DNA of 64,000 nucleotides from Hyphomicrobiales bacterium (GCA_900472175.1 UCHD01000023.1:62001-126000); one strand, 5' to 3'. Positions 1 through 10,598 are shown, counted from the first letter of the stretch. Numbers and translations: made by a program. Notes: generated by a model from the letters alone, not told the origin.

Positions 1-888
<888 letters not shown>

Positions 889-1033
889 AATGCACCAATC
901 TAGGCACAGTTTTGGACGGAGCGTCAAGGGCCGTTGCGCGCTGCATCATCCGGCCGCCGCTCTCGGCCCATCGCAAGACTGTGAAGATATCCAATGATTA
1001 CAAGCGCGCCCTCGACAGCGCCGCCCCGGCAAA

Positions 1034-1043
1034 TTATCTATAA
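1034..1043 (+). promoter_or_regulatory. BioR operator before bioR
   Basis: TTATCTATAA is the known alphaproteobacterial BioR recognition sequence. It ends three bases before the bioR ATG at 1047 and leaves no room for a Shine-Dalgarno sequence. This suggests autorepression and possibly a leaderless or very short-leader bioR transcript. Confidence 0.85.
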
Positions 1044-1046
1044 AAC

Positions 1047-1715
1047 ATGACCTCAGCGAGCGAAGACACGATTGCCAGCCGCATCAGCCGCATCCTGGCC
1101 GACAGAATCGTCACCGGACAATTGGACCCGGGTACGAAGCTGCGGCAGGACCATATTGCCGAGGAGTTCGGGACCAGTCATGTGCCGGTGCGCGAGGCTT
1201 TCCGGCGGCTGGAGGCGCAGGGGCTTGCGGTCAGCGAGCCACGCCGGGGCGTGCGGGTCGCGTCCTTCGATCTGAAGGAAGTGCGCGAAGTGGCGCAGAT
1301 GCGCGCTGCGCTTGAGGTTTTAGCCCTTCGCCACGCTGCACCACATCTGACGCCTGCGATCCTCGATCAAGCCGAAGAAGCGACGGTCGCAGGTGACAAT
1401 TCCCGCGATGTCCGCTCCTGGGAAGAAGCAAACCGCCGCTTTCACACGCTGATTCTGACCCCCTGCGGCATGCCGCGGCTGCTGGCCGCGATCAGCGATC
1501 TGCATGCGGCCAGTGCCCGGTTCCTGTTCGCCAGTTGGCGGTCGGAATGGGAAGTGCGCACCGATCATGATCACCGCGCCATCCTGACCTTTCTGCGTCA
1601 GGGCAATATCGAGAACGCCGCTCCCGTCCTTGAACGGCACGTGCAATGGATCGGGCAGAAGCCCGTTCGCAATGCCTCCGGTGCGACGCGGGATGCCTTC
1701 GCCATCGTCGGCTGA
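1047..1715 (+). CDS. bioR: GntR-family (FCD) biotin regulator BioR
   Basis: The 222-residue protein has an N-terminal winged helix of the GntR class (about residues 10-75, with the recognition helix around VPVREAFRRLEAQGL). A C-terminal FCD effector domain follows (about 80-205). BioR represses biotin synthesis genes in alphaproteobacteria. The assignment rests on the family, on the position directly upstream of bioBFDAZ in the same direction, and on TTATCTATAA-type boxes before both this gene and bioB. The box abuts the start codon, and no ribosome binding site is visible in front of the chosen ATG. A start further downstream would cut into the DNA-binding domain, so this start is kept. Confidence 0.92.
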   Translation: MTSASEDTIASRISRILADRIVTGQLDPGTKLRQDHIAEEFGTSHVPVREAFRRLEAQGLAVSEPRRGVRVASFDLKEVREVAQMRAALEVLALRHAAPHLTPAILDQAEEATVAGDNSRDVRSWEEANRRFHTLILTPCGMPRLLAAISDLHAASARFLFASWRSEWEVRTDHDHRAILTFLRQGNIENAAPVLERHVQWIGQKPVRNASGATRDAFAIVG

Positions 1716-1850
1716 GAATTATTTTTCACTTCCTTTTTTCCTGATTTTGACTGCTTTCGGTGCGTCTCTCCGGATTATGGAGACGCGTACTGCGGGAATT
1801 TTTACGCCATGCACTAAAAAGGCGGTTGCGATTCCATGGCTTTGGATAAA

Positions 1851-1860
1851 TTATAGATAA
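1851..1860 (+). promoter_or_regulatory. BioR operator before bioB
   Basis: TTATAGATAA is the exact reverse complement of the box before bioR. It lies 30 bases upstream of the bioB ATG. A weaker copy, TAATCTATCA at 1871-1880 (8 of 10 matches), follows it, so BioR may bind tandem sites here. Confidence 0.85.
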
Positions 1861-1890
1861 TTATTATTTTTAATCTATCATGCTAGGTGG

Positions 1891-2925
1891 ATGATGCTGA
1901 GAAACGAAAGTTCTGCCGATTTTCCGATTGAAATGGGTCTTTTAAAGGGAAATTCTCACGATGAAAGCTCCGGAACGGAGCGGCATTCTCTCGTTGATGC
2001 AAAAATTATCTATAATTCTCCGTTCAATGATCTGCTGTTCCGGGCGCAATCGGTTCACAGAGAAAACTTCGATCCTAACGCAGTGCAGATCAGCCGGTTG
2101 CTGTCGATCAAGACAGGCGGATGCGCCGAAGATTGCGGGTACTGCAGCCAGTCGGCGCGGTCGCCGACCGGTCTGAAGGCCTCCCGGCTGATGATGGTGG
2201 AAAAGGTTCTGGCCGAAGCGAGCAAGGCCAAGGCCGAAGGGGCCAGCCGCTATTGCATGGGGGCCGCCTGGCGCAGCCCCAAGGACCGCGACATGGAAAC
2301 GCTGGTGGCGATGGTCGAGCGGGTCAAGGCGCTTGGTCTGGAAACCTGCATGACACTTGGCATGCTGTCGCCGCAGCAGGCTGGGACGCTGGCCGAGGCA
2401 GGGCTCGACTATTACAACCACAACATTGACACGTCGGAAGAATTCTATCCGCAGATCATCACCACGCGTAGCTTTGCCGACCGGCTGGATACTCTTGCGA
2501 ATGTCCGCGATGCCGGCATGAAGGTCTGCGCTGGGGGTATTCTCGGCATGGGAGAAACGACCGACGATCGCATTTCCATGCTGGTGACGCTCGCCAATTT
2601 GCCGGAACCACCGGAAAGCGTGCCAATCAACATGCTGATCCCGATCCCCGGCTCGCGGCTTGCCAATGCCGAGCCGGTCGATCCGATCGAATTCGTCCGC
2701 TCCATCGCGCTTGCCCGTATCCTGATGCCGCGTTCGCATGTGCGCCTGTCGGCCGGGCGCACGCAGATGAGCGACGAGATGCAGGCGCTCTGTTTCTTCG
2801 CCGGTGCCAACTCGATCTTTGCCGGCGATACGCTGCTGACGGCGGATAATCCGGGCGAGGATCACGACACGGCCCTGTTCCGCCGCCTTGGCCTGAAGCC
2901 GATGGACCTGGGGCCGGGCGAATGA
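1891..2925 (+). CDS. bioB: Biotin synthase BioB
   Basis: Radical-SAM enzyme that inserts sulfur into dethiobiotin, the last step of biotin synthesis. The radical-SAM motif is Cys78-x3-Cys82-x2-Cys85 in [13 protein letters not shown]. Further conserved segments [27 protein letters not shown] and [10 protein letters not shown] carry the cysteines and arginine expected for the second iron-sulfur cluster. The first 38 or so residues form an AT-rich, poorly conserved N-terminal extension before the family core begins at [19 protein letters not shown] touches ATG 1891, and ATG 1894 is an equally possible start. The 3' end overlaps bioF by 4 bases (ATGA). A perfect BioR box lies inside the gene at 2006-2015. 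Confidence 0.97.
   Translation: MMLRNESSADFPIEMGLLKGNSHDESSGTERHSLVDAKIIYNSPFNDLLFRAQSVHRENFDPNAVQISRLLSIKTGGCAEDCGYCSQSARSPTGLKASRLMMVEKVLAEASKAKAEGASRYCMGAAWRSPKDRDMETLVAMVERVKALGLETCMTLGMLSPQQAGTLAEAGLDYYNHNIDTSEEFYPQIITTRSFADRLDTLANVRDAGMKVCAGGILGMGETTDDRISMLVTLANLPEPPESVPINMLIPIPGSRLANAEPVDPIEFVRSIALARILMPRSHVRLSAGRTQMSDEMQALCFFAGANSIFAGDTLLTADNPGEDHDTALFRRLGLKPMDLGPGE
2006..2015 (+). promoter_or_regulatory. Perfect BioR-box match inside bioB
   Basis: TTATCTATAA occurs about 115 bases inside bioB and is identical to the box before bioR. It is formed by the codons for I-I-Y-N, just before the conserved start of the BioB core. It could be a roadblock operator or a codon coincidence; the sequence alone does not decide. 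Confidence 0.5.
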
Positions 2926-4067
2926 TGGATCAGGGCCTTGCCCGTTATGAAACCACTCTGGCGGGGCTGGAGCGGAAGGGCAGGCGGCGCATGTTGGTCC
3001 CGCAGGCCGGGGCTGATTTTAGTTCGAACGATTATCTGGCGCTTGCGGGATCGGCGCGGCTGGCGAAAGCGATTGCGTCTGCCCTTCAGCGCGGCGTTCC
3101 AACGGGGGCTGGCGGTTCCCGGCTGCTGCGCGGCAATCACCCGGAGCACGAAGGGCTGGAGGCTGAGGCGTCCGCTTTCTTCGGAGTCGAGCGCGTGCTC
3201 TATTTTGGCAGCGGCTATGCCGCGAACGCTGCACTTTTTTCGACTCTGCCGCAGCGGGGTGATCTCGTCGTTTATGACGCTCTGGTACATGCCAGCGCCC
3301 ATGAAGGCATTTTGGTCGGCAAGGCGCAGGCTGTTGCCGCTATCCACAACGATGTCGAATCCTTCGCGCAAGCGATCGAACGATGGCGCGCAAAGGGCGG
3401 AACCGGCCATCCGTGGATCGCCGTGGAAAGCCTTTATTCGATGGATGGCGATCGTGCGCCGCTGACGGAACTCGCGGCCCTTGCCGAAAAGCACGGCGGT
3501 TTCCTGGTAATCGACGAGGCCCACGCGACCGGCGTCTTCGGCCCCGATGGGCGCGGCTTTGCGGCCGAATTGGAAAACCGGTCCAATGTCATCGTGCTGC
3601 ACACCTGCGGCAAGGCGCTCGGCGTCTCCGGTGCGCTGCTCGGCGCAAGCGCGCTACTTTGCGATTACCTGGTCAACCGGGCGCGCGGTTTCATCTATTC
3701 GACAGCGCCATCGCCGCTGATGGCGGCAGCGGTTCGCGAAGCCTTGCGGGCGCTGGTGGATGAGCCGCAGCGCCGCACCGATTTCGACGATTTACGCAAT
3801 TTTGCCAACACCGAACTCACCGCAAAACTTGGCGTCGCCGGCAGCGGATCGCAGATCCTGCCGGTGCTGATCGGCGATAACGGCCGGGCGGTGCGGATTG
3901 CTGCGCGCATGAGGGCGGAAGGGTTCGATATCCGCGCCATCCGGCCGCCAACGGTGCCGGAAGGCACGGCAAGGCTGCGCATCGCCATCACGCTGAATGT
4001 CGACCGGCCTACGATAAGCCGCATGTTCACCCGGCTGGCAGCTATAATGACAGAGGAAAAACCATGA
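2922..4067 (+). CDS. bioF: 8-amino-7-oxononanoate synthase BioF
   Basis: PLP enzyme of the alpha-oxoamine synthase family. It condenses a pimeloyl thioester with L-alanine to make 8-amino-7-oxononanoate, the first step of biotin ring assembly. The 381 residues include FSSNDYLAL near the N terminus, the PLP-contacting [11 protein letters not shown] (Asp198, His201) and the Schiff-base lysine Lys231 in [11 protein letters not shown]. Length is normal. The start overlaps the bioB stop and the end overlaps bioD, each by 4 bases, so translation is probably coupled along the operon. Confidence 0.97.
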   Translation: MMDQGLARYETTLAGLERKGRRRMLVPQAGADFSSNDYLALAGSARLAKAIASALQRGVPTGAGGSRLLRGNHPEHEGLEAEASAFFGVERVLYFGSGYAANAALFSTLPQRGDLVVYDALVHASAHEGILVGKAQAVAAIHNDVESFAQAIERWRAKGGTGHPWIAVESLYSMDGDRAPLTELAALAEKHGGFLVIDEAHATGVFGPDGRGFAAELENRSNVIVLHTCGKALGVSGALLGASALLCDYLVNRARGFIYSTAPSPLMAAAVREALRALVDEPQRRTDFDDLRNFANTELTAKLGVAGSGSQILPVLIGDNGRAVRIAARMRAEGFDIRAIRPPTVPEGTARLRIAITLNVDRPTISRMFTRLAAIMTEEKP

Positions 4068-4699
4068 CGCGTTTCGTGGTGACAGGCACCGATACCGACA
4101 TCGGCAAGACGGTGTTTTCCGCCGCACTGGCGGCGGCACTTGGCGGTTGTTATTGGAAACCGGTGCAATCGGGACTGGATGAGGAGACGGACAGTCAGGC
4201 TGTCCATCGGATGGGCCGCCTGCCGCCGGACCGTATCCTGCCCGAGACTTACAGGTTGCAAACACCGGCCTCGCCGCATCTTGCGGCCCGGCTGGACGAT
4301 GTCGAGATCGACCCGGAGCGGATCACGCCACCGGAGACAGCCGCGCCTCTGGTCATCGAGGGTGCGGGCGGCCTGCTGGTGCCGCTCACAGAAACGGTCG
4401 TCTTTGCCGATGTCTTTGCGCGCTGGAAAATCCCCATCATTCTTTGCGCCCGTACGGGGCTCGGAACGATCAATCACACGCTCCTGTCGTTGGAAGCATT
4501 GCGCAACCGCGCCATTCCGGTCTTCGGCGTCGCCTTCATTGGCGATGAACAGGCCGAAACCCAGCGGATCATCGCTGCAATGGGAAAGGTGCATGTTCTC
4601 GGTCGTTTGCCGCGGCTCGATCCGGTGACACCGGATGTCTTGCAACAGGCATTTCGCGACAACTTTCAACTTTCCGCGTTCCGGGAAAAAATGGCATGA
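4064..4699 (+). CDS. bioD: Dethiobiotin synthetase BioD
   Basis: ATP-dependent carboxylase that closes the ureido ring of dethiobiotin from 7,8-diaminononanoate and CO2. The 211-residue protein starts [16 protein letters not shown], the P-loop at residues 8-16. It also has [10 protein letters not shown], typical of the BioD/MinD-like fold. It overlaps both neighbours, bioF and bioA, by 4 bases, so it is an internal gene of the bioBFDAZ operon. Confidence 0.96.
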   Translation: MTRFVVTGTDTDIGKTVFSAALAAALGGCYWKPVQSGLDEETDSQAVHRMGRLPPDRILPETYRLQTPASPHLAARLDDVEIDPERITPPETAAPLVIEGAGGLLVPLTETVVFADVFARWKIPIILCARTGLGTINHTLLSLEALRNRAIPVFGVAFIGDEQAETQRIIAAMGKVHVLGRLPRLDPVTPDVLQQAFRDNFQLSAFREKMA

Positions 4700-5961
4700 G
4701 TTCTCCGGTTTGGCACCCCTTCACCCAGCATGCGCTCGAACCGGCGATGCGGCGCATCGTCGAGACCGGCGGCGCATACCTGATCGATGACAGCGGCTCG
4801 CGTATTCTCGACGCCATATCTTCCTGGTGGGTGATCACGCATGGTCACCGCCACCCGGCGATCACGGCGGCGATCCAGGCGGCATGCGAAACCTACGACC
4901 AGATCATTTTCGCCGAGTACACCCATGAACCGGCCGAAGAGCTGGCGCGCGGTCTTTTGCGGATCGCCTCGCAAGGGCTTTCGCATGTGTTCTATTCCGA
5001 CAGCGGATCGACCTGCGTCGAAGTCGCCTTGAAAATGGCGCTCGGCTTCTTCCACAATGCCGGCGTTCCGCGCCGCCGCATTTGCGTGCTGGAACACGGC
5101 TATCACGGCGATACGATCGGCACGATGTCGGCAGGGGAACGCGGCGTCTTCAATGCGGCCTACGAGCCGATACTGTTCGGCGTCGATCGCCTGCCGTTTC
5201 CCAAGGCCAGCCAAGAACAGGAGACGCTGGATGCCTTCGAGCGGTTCTGTGCGACAGGAGATGTTGCGGCCTTGCTGATCGAGCCGCTCATCCTCGGGGC
5301 AGGCGGCATGCTCACTTATTCCGCCTCGGTTCTCAGCGAGCTGAAGCGGATCGCCGAACGCCACGGCACTTTGTTGATCGCCGATGAGGTGATGACCGGT
5401 TGGGGTCGCACCGGCACTGTTTTTGCCTGCGAACAGGCCGGTGTGGCGCCGGATATCCTGTGCACCTCCAAGGGTTTGACCGGTGGCGCGCTGCCCTTGG
5501 CGGCTACTTTGTGCACGGCCGAGATTTTTGAGGCGCATCTTTCGGCCGACCGCCGGAAGACATTTTTTCATTCCAGTTCCTACACCGCCAACCCGATTGC
5601 CTGCGCCGCCGCCGTCGCCAATCTCAATGTTTGGGACGATGAACCGGTGCGGCAACGCATCGGCGCGCTGGAGGTCATGCAAGCGGAAAAGTTGGCACGC
5701 TTTGCTGCCGATCCACGCTTTCGCAATGTCCGCCAGATCGGGACGATCACCGCGCTTGATCTCACAGTCCCAGCCGGAGGCTATCTCTCAGAGGTTGGCC
5801 CGAAGCTCAGAGCCTTCTTTCGCGAGCGTAAACTGCTAATCCGGCCGCTCGGCAATGTTATCTACCTGATGCCGCCCTATTGCGTCACTACTGCGGATCT
5901 CGACCGGGCCTATGATGCGATCGACGAGGCGGCGGCTTGGTTCGCGGCGGGCCGCCTGTGA
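4696..5961 (+). CDS. bioA: Adenosylmethionine-8-amino-7-oxononanoate aminotransferase BioA
   Basis: Class III PLP aminotransferase that converts 8-amino-7-oxononanoate to 7,8-diaminononanoate, using S-adenosylmethionine as amino donor in most bacteria. The 421 residues show [14 protein letters not shown] near the N terminus, [15 protein letters not shown] at the phosphate site, Asp230 in [15 protein letters not shown] and the PLP lysine Lys259 in CTSKGLTGG. It overlaps bioD by 4 bases. Its TGA stop is embedded in the GTGA at which bioZ most likely starts. Confidence 0.97.
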   Translation: MSSPVWHPFTQHALEPAMRRIVETGGAYLIDDSGSRILDAISSWWVITHGHRHPAITAAIQAACETYDQIIFAEYTHEPAEELARGLLRIASQGLSHVFYSDSGSTCVEVALKMALGFFHNAGVPRRRICVLEHGYHGDTIGTMSAGERGVFNAAYEPILFGVDRLPFPKASQEQETLDAFERFCATGDVAALLIEPLILGAGGMLTYSASVLSELKRIAERHGTLLIADEVMTGWGRTGTVFACEQAGVAPDILCTSKGLTGGALPLAATLCTAEIFEAHLSADRRKTFFHSSSYTANPIACAAAVANLNVWDDEPVRQRIGALEVMQAEKLARFAADPRFRNVRQIGTITALDLTVPAGGYLSEVGPKLRAFFRERKLLIRPLGNVIYLMPPYCVTTADLDRAYDAIDEAAAWFAAGRL

Positions 5962-6947
5962 GGCGCGCCCGCTCGTCCCGGCTTGCCGGTTTCGGCCATA
6001 GCGTCCCGGGACGGCGTGTCGAAAACGCCGAGATCGAGGGCAATCTCGGTCTCGAACCGGGCTGGATCGAACGTCGCACCGGCATCAGGGCGCGCTATTG
6101 GGCCAAGCCCGGCGACACGCTGTCGGGTCTGGCGGCCAGGGCAGGGGAGGCGGCCATCGAGGACGCGGGCATTGCTCGGGACGATATCGCGCTGACGCTG
6201 CTTGCCACCTCAACGCCAGATCACCTTTTGCCACCGTCCGCCCCGCTTCTGGCCCATCATCTCGGATTGGCGCAGTCCGGTGCAATCGATCTCGCCGGGG
6301 CCTGTTCCGGATTTCTCTATGCCTTGACGCTGGCGGATGGTTTCGTTCGCGCACAAGGGCGCCCGGTATTGGTGGTTGCCGCCAATATTCTCAGCCGCCG
6401 CATCAACCCAGCCGAGCGGGCAAGTTCCGTCCTGTTTGCCGACGCAGCCGGTGCCGTGGTTCTGACGCCTTCGGACGATGATGCTGCGGGGTTGCTGGGT
6501 GTCGATCTCGCCTCGGACGGCAGCAGATACGATCTGATCTCGATCCCGGCCGGCGGCAGCAGTCGTCCATTTGCTGCCGATATGGCTGCGCAGGATTGCC
6601 TGATGACGATGCGCGATGGCCGGGAAATGTTTGCGCAGGCGGTCCGGATGATGAGCGATTGCGCGCGCCGGGCGCTCAATCATGCGGGGCTCGGGGCGGC
6701 GGATATTCATCGGTTCATCCCGCATCAGGCCAACGCCCGCATCTTCGACGCGGTCTGCAGCGATCTTGGCATCGTGCCGGAAAAAACCGCCTGCACGATC
6801 GGTGAATATGGCAACTCTTCCGCCGCGACGATCCCGCTTTCCCTGTCGCTCGCCCATCAGGCCAGACCGTTCGTGCCGGGAGAAAAACTGCTTCTGACCG
6901 CCGCAGGTGCGGGGCTGACCGGCGGTGCCTGCATCGTTGGAATGTAA
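5958..6947 (+). CDS. bioZ: BioZ, FabH-like 3-oxopimeloyl-ACP synthase
   Basis: KAS III-family enzyme. In Agrobacterium and relatives BioZ condenses glutaryl-CoA with malonyl-ACP to give the pimeloyl precursor, which replaces BioC/BioH. The 329 residues carry the thiolase-fold triad Cys116 ([11 protein letters not shown]), His256 ([11 protein letters not shown]) and Asn286 (GEYGNSS). The spacing is as in FabH. I place the start at GTG 5958, not further upstream, because it overlaps the bioA stop as GTGA, repeating the 4-base overlap of every other junction in the operon. A housekeeping FabH is the alternative, but the position in the bio operon argues for BioZ. Confidence 0.92.
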   Translation: MRRARSSRLAGFGHSVPGRRVENAEIEGNLGLEPGWIERRTGIRARYWAKPGDTLSGLAARAGEAAIEDAGIARDDIALTLLATSTPDHLLPPSAPLLAHHLGLAQSGAIDLAGACSGFLYALTLADGFVRAQGRPVLVVAANILSRRINPAERASSVLFADAAGAVVLTPSDDDAAGLLGVDLASDGSRYDLISIPAGGSSRPFAADMAAQDCLMTMRDGREMFAQAVRMMSDCARRALNHAGLGAADIHRFIPHQANARIFDAVCSDLGIVPEKTACTIGEYGNSSAATIPLSLSLAHQARPFVPGEKLLLTAAGAGLTGGACIVGM

Positions 6948-7066
6948 GTTACTTCTTACCAGATTCTCTGCAGCCGCTGCGAGACCGCGCAGGAAACGGG
7001 TGGCAGGCGGCGCCACAAACCGCCATTCAACAAGGCATCCACCGTCGCAGCAATGGAGCCTTTGAC

Positions 7067-7801
7067 ATGAATGCACATTCGATAAACGTACCGGTGTCCG
7101 CTGACGCGCGTATCGCCGGATATGACTGGGATCATCTCGGCGAAGACCTCAACGGTTTCGGCTGCACAGTGCTTAACCAGTTGCTGTCGCCAGAGGAATG
7201 CCGGCAGATCGCCGGGCTCTATCCTGAGGAAAAACACTTCCGCAGCCATATTCACATGGCCCGGCATGGATTCGGCAAGGGCGAATACCGCTACTTCAAA
7301 TATCCGTTGCCGGACCTGATCGGGACATTGCGCACCGCGCTCTATCCGCGGCTTGCGGGTGTCGCCAACGCCTGGAACGAGCGCATGGGCATGGACGAAC
7401 GCTACCCGGCCGAACATGCCGTATTCCTGAAGCAGTGCCACGATGGCGGCCAGACCCGGCCGACGCCGCTGTTGCTGCAATATGTGACGGGCGATTTCAA
7501 TTGCCTGCATCAGGACCTCTACGGCGACCTCGCCTTTCCCATCCAGGTGGCGATCCTGCTTTCTGAGCCTGGAGACGATTTCACCGGTGGCGAATTCGTT
7601 TTGACGGAACAGCGCCCGCGCATGCAAAGCCGGGTGGAGGTCGTGCCGCTGCGCCAGGGCGATGCCGTTGCATTCGCGGTCCACAATCGGCCCGTTCAGG
7701 GCACGAAAGGCAATTACCGGGTCAATCTGCGCCACGGCGTCAGCCGTCTTCGCTCCGGCATGCGTCATACGGCCGGGATCATTTTCCATGATGCCAAATA
7801 G
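7067..7801 (+). CDS. 2-oxoglutarate/Fe(II)-dependent oxygenase, substrate unknown
   Basis: The 244-residue protein fits the 2OG-Fe(II) dioxygenase superfamily. The candidate iron ligands are His148 and Asp150 in LHQDLYGD and His223 in LRHGVS, with Arg233 ten residues later to bind 2-oxoglutarate. PIQVAILLSEPGDDFTGGEF forms the usual core strands. It resembles uncharacterised bacterial prolyl-hydroxylase-like proteins, but nothing here reveals the substrate. It starts 120 bases after bioZ on the same strand with GGAG upstream of ATG. Co-transcription with bio genes is possible but no BioR box precedes it. Histidine 206 is a less likely third ligand. Confidence 0.85.
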   Translation: MNAHSINVPVSADARIAGYDWDHLGEDLNGFGCTVLNQLLSPEECRQIAGLYPEEKHFRSHIHMARHGFGKGEYRYFKYPLPDLIGTLRTALYPRLAGVANAWNERMGMDERYPAEHAVFLKQCHDGGQTRPTPLLLQYVTGDFNCLHQDLYGDLAFPIQVAILLSEPGDDFTGGEFVLTEQRPRMQSRVEVVPLRQGDAVAFAVHNRPVQGTKGNYRVNLRHGVSRLRSGMRHTAGIIFHDAK

Positions 7802-7925
7802 GGCTGCTATGGCCCGCGGAATGCGGAAAACAGTGCTCTCCAGCCGGAGTTAGGCGGGGAGCATCGGTTGCGCGAACCCATCATCTTTGGTAAATTTTAT
7901 CTAAAGATTGATGGAGCGAGCAGCC

Positions 7926-8150
7926 ATGTCGAGCGTCACGCACCGTTTCGAACATTACATGAGAAACGGTATGGGGGGCTGGGCGCGGTCGCAGCCCGCC
8001 GTCATCCGGGCGCTGCTGTTTCTACCCTGCCTGCTGGAATACCTGATCGTCTATGCGGTCTGTACCGCGGCAATTGCCGCGGTGGTTTTTCTGATGGCGC
8101 TTGTGGCGATCTTCGGGCTGGATAAGGAGCGCCAGCCGGGCCTGCGCTGA
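7926..8150 (+). CDS. Small membrane protein of unknown function
   Basis: A 74-residue protein starting MSSVTHRFEHYMRN. A basic, amphipathic N-terminal third is followed by one long or two short hydrophobic segments (about residues 28-64), ending in a charged tail. I chose ATG 7926 because GGAG lies nine bases upstream; ATG 7911 or TTG 7908 would add five or six residues. I do not recognise the family. It ends ten bases from the exoP stop on the other strand, so the two genes are convergent. Confidence 0.6.
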   Translation: MSSVTHRFEHYMRNGMGGWARSQPAVIRALLFLPCLLEYLIVYAVCTAAIAAVVFLMALVAIFGLDKERQPGLR

Positions 8151-8159
8151 GGATAATCC

Positions 8160-10502
8160 TCAGCGTCCGGCCTTCAAGGGCTGCTCGATATAGTAGCTCT
8201 CATAGTGCTTGCGGTATTTTTCCGCCGCGCCGAAGTCGCTGTATTTTCCGAGCTCGTCCATGTCGGTCTTGTTGAGCATCACGCCAAGAATCTTGGCGTT
8301 GAATTGCGGATCGGAATTCAGGACGTCCCGCACCAGCCGGGCCGGAGTCTTGCCCCATTCGATCACCATCAGGAAGCCGTCGGCAAACGGCGAGAATGCC
8401 TTGGCGTCGATGACGGGAGCCAGCGGCGCAAGGTCGACGATGACATAGTCGAAATTCTTGCGGGCATTGGCGATCAAGGTTTCCATACCCTGCGAGGCCA
8501 GCAGTTCGTTGGTATGATAAAGGTGTTCGCGCGGCGCGATCGGCAGGATTGCAAGCCGGGTCTGCGGATCGACCCGCAAGCCGACTGTCCACTCTTCTTC
8601 GCCAAGAACTGCTTCCACCAAACCTGTCTTCGGTGCAGGTGAAATCATCCGGCTGATCGCAGGGTTACGGATGTCGGCGTCGATCAGCAGCGTGCGTTTG
8701 CCGCTGGCTGCAAGCAGGCCGGCAAAATTCGCGGCTATGGTCGATTTTCCTTCGCCCGGCAATGCCGAGACGACACCGATCACCCGGTTGGGACGGCCCT
8801 GCAGGATGACGTCGCTGGCAAGCTTGGCGTTGCGCAGCGTTTCGGCAAAGGCCGACCGTGGCGCATCGACCGCAATTCGGGTCATCCGCGTCAAGGGCAT
8901 GTCGGCATCCGAAGCCGCGTCGGGTTTTTCAGGTTCCGATTTTGACAGCCGCTCACGCGTCTTGCTCCACATGCTGACGGTCTTTTTCCCGATCAGCGGC
9001 AGGTAGCCGAGAGACTTGTGGCCGAGTATCGAACGGACCTCTTCCTCGAGGCGGAAGAAACGCTCGTGAAACTCCTGAAGGCCGGCAAGGATGGCGCCCA
9101 GCATGAAACCGAGCACGATGGAGAGGCCGAGAACCATTGTCCGCTTCGGGCTGGATGGCGCGGTGGGAACCCCGGCATCCGAAATGATCCGGGCTTTCGC
9201 AATCGGGAATGAACGTTGCTGGGCCGCTTCTTCGTAGCGGCCGAGATAGGATTCGTACAGTGTCTTCAGCGCTGTCGCCCGCTGTTCCAATTCGCGTAGC
9301 TGGACCAGCGACCGGTTGGCCTCGGAATTGTTGCCGACCACGCCTTCGATGCTCTTGCGCAAGGAGGCTTCGCGGGATTTGGCGACTTCGAATTCGTTGC
9401 GGTAGCTTCCGGTGATCTGCTTCAGTTCCCGGAAAATCTGGCCGGCGAGTTCCGATTTCTCGGCCCTCAAAGCGACTGCCTGCGGATGGTCGGCCGAAAA
9501 ATTCTGGACGATGACCTGCTCGCGTTTGCTGACTGCCAGATAACGTGTCCGCAAATCCTGTATGACCGAATTGTCGGTCTGGTTTGAGGAGATCGTCGCA
9601 TTGTTCACGGCGTTTTCAGCGCCCTGGTCGATGATGGATTGGAACTGGTTGTAGCGGGCCGAGGCGCTGGCGCTGTCGGCCTGCGCGACGATCAGCTGGC
9701 TGTTGAGGTCGGACAGCTGTTGTTCCGACATCAGTTCGCCGCGCGTCGAGGTCAGGCCGTTTTCCGCCTTGAACTTTTCCGCATCGAGGGACGCGGCCTG
9801 GGCGCGCTGGCGAAGATCGGTCAGGCGTTCCTGCAGCCACACGGAAGCGCGCTCGGTAGCGTCGAAATTCGCATTCAGCTGATCGGTCAGATAGGCTTTG
9901 GCATAGGCGCGGGTTATGGTGGCGGCCAACTTCGGATCGGTCGATTTGTAGGACAGCGCCACGACCGAGCTTCGCGCCACGCGCTCGACTGTCAGCGCCT
10001 GCTGGATATAGGCCGCCGCCGTTTCCCGCTTGCCATTGCGGGCCGCGGCTTCGGAAATTTCCGGCCGCGAGCCGAAGATGCCGGTGACGGATTTGACTGC
10101 CGATTTCACCATGGACATCAGCGATTGCGGCGGATTGAGAACGGTCTCGTTTTCGCCGAGGTTTTCCGCGTCGGTTACGCGCAACGCCAGTTCGCCGGAT
10201 TTCAGGATCTCGACCGCGCTTGAAAGCTGCGTGTCGGCCTGCTGGGCGCTCTGGGGCGAGGGAGCTTCTTCCGCATATTTGGACAGGTTTTCGTCGAGCA
10301 GAATCTGCGTCTGCGAGGTGTAGACCGGGGTCGCGAACACCAGATATGCCACGCCAAGCATGAAGCAGAGAAGAACGCAGAGGGCCACGACCCTTGAACG
10401 GCGAAGCGCGATCGCGGTCAGCCGGTTCAGATCGATGAACGTGTCGGTCTCATCACTCTGCAGCGATGGAACCGTGTTCAACGGAAGAGGTCTTTGATTC
10501 AT
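8160..10502 (-). CDS. exoP: Succinoglycan co-polymerase and tyrosine autokinase ExoP
   Basis: The 780-residue inner-membrane protein is a Wzz/BY-kinase fusion that controls succinoglycan chain length and export. TM1 lies near residues 33-55. A long periplasmic coiled-coil region follows, and TM2 is in MVLGLSIVLGFMLGAILAGL with a proline-rich PTAPSSPKR just before it. The cytoplasmic kinase has Walker A GEGKST (583-588), Walker A' LLIDAD (605-610) and Walker B VIVD (687-690). A tyrosine-rich tail (YSDFGAAEKYRKHYESYY) supplies phosphorylation sites. It is the last gene of the exoH-K-L-A-M-O-N-P run and is separated from exoN by two hairpins. Confidence 0.95.
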   Translation of the reverse strand: MNQRPLPLNTVPSLQSDETDTFIDLNRLTAIALRRSRVVALCVLLCFMLGVAYLVFATPVYTSQTQILLDENLSKYAEEAPSPQSAQQADTQLSSAVEILKSGELALRVTDAENLGENETVLNPPQSLMSMVKSAVKSVTGIFGSRPEISEAAARNGKRETAAAYIQQALTVERVARSSVVALSYKSTDPKLAATITRAYAKAYLTDQLNANFDATERASVWLQERLTDLRQRAQAASLDAEKFKAENGLTSTRGELMSEQQLSDLNSQLIVAQADSASASARYNQFQSIIDQGAENAVNNATISSNQTDNSVIQDLRTRYLAVSKREQVIVQNFSADHPQAVALRAEKSELAGQIFRELKQITGSYRNEFEVAKSREASLRKSIEGVVGNNSEANRSLVQLRELEQRATALKTLYESYLGRYEEAAQQRSFPIAKARIISDAGVPTAPSSPKRTMVLGLSIVLGFMLGAILAGLQEFHERFFRLEEEVRSILGHKSLGYLPLIGKKTVSMWSKTRERLSKSEPEKPDAASDADMPLTRMTRIAVDAPRSAFAETLRNAKLASDVILQGRPNRVIGVVSALPGEGKSTIAANFAGLLAASGKRTLLIDADIRNPAISRMISPAPKTGLVEAVLGEEEWTVGLRVDPQTRLAILPIAPREHLYHTNELLASQGMETLIANARKNFDYVIVDLAPLAPVIDAKAFSPFADGFLMVIEWGKTPARLVRDVLNSDPQFNAKILGVMLNKTDMDELGKYSDFGAAEKYRKHYESYYIEQPLKAGR

Positions 10503-10539
10503 GGGCCGTCGGGTCTCCAGGTGCTTTTGCGTGGTCGGT

Positions 10540-10598
10540 TCTCACCCCAAAAGGCGGCAGGGGTGAGACCAGATTTTCCAGCAGCACCAAGCTGCTGG
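10540..10598 (-). other. Two stem-loops between exoN and exoP
   Basis: Both arms are perfect. CCAGCAGC/GCTGCTGG (10578-10598) has an 8-bp stem and a 5-base loop. TCTCACCCC/GGGGTGAGA (10540-10568) has a 9-bp stem and an 11-base loop. On the transcribed minus strand the first stem comes right after exoN and is followed by AAAATCT, not a T-run. It therefore looks more like an RNA processing or attenuation element than a strong terminator. Confidence 0.6.
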
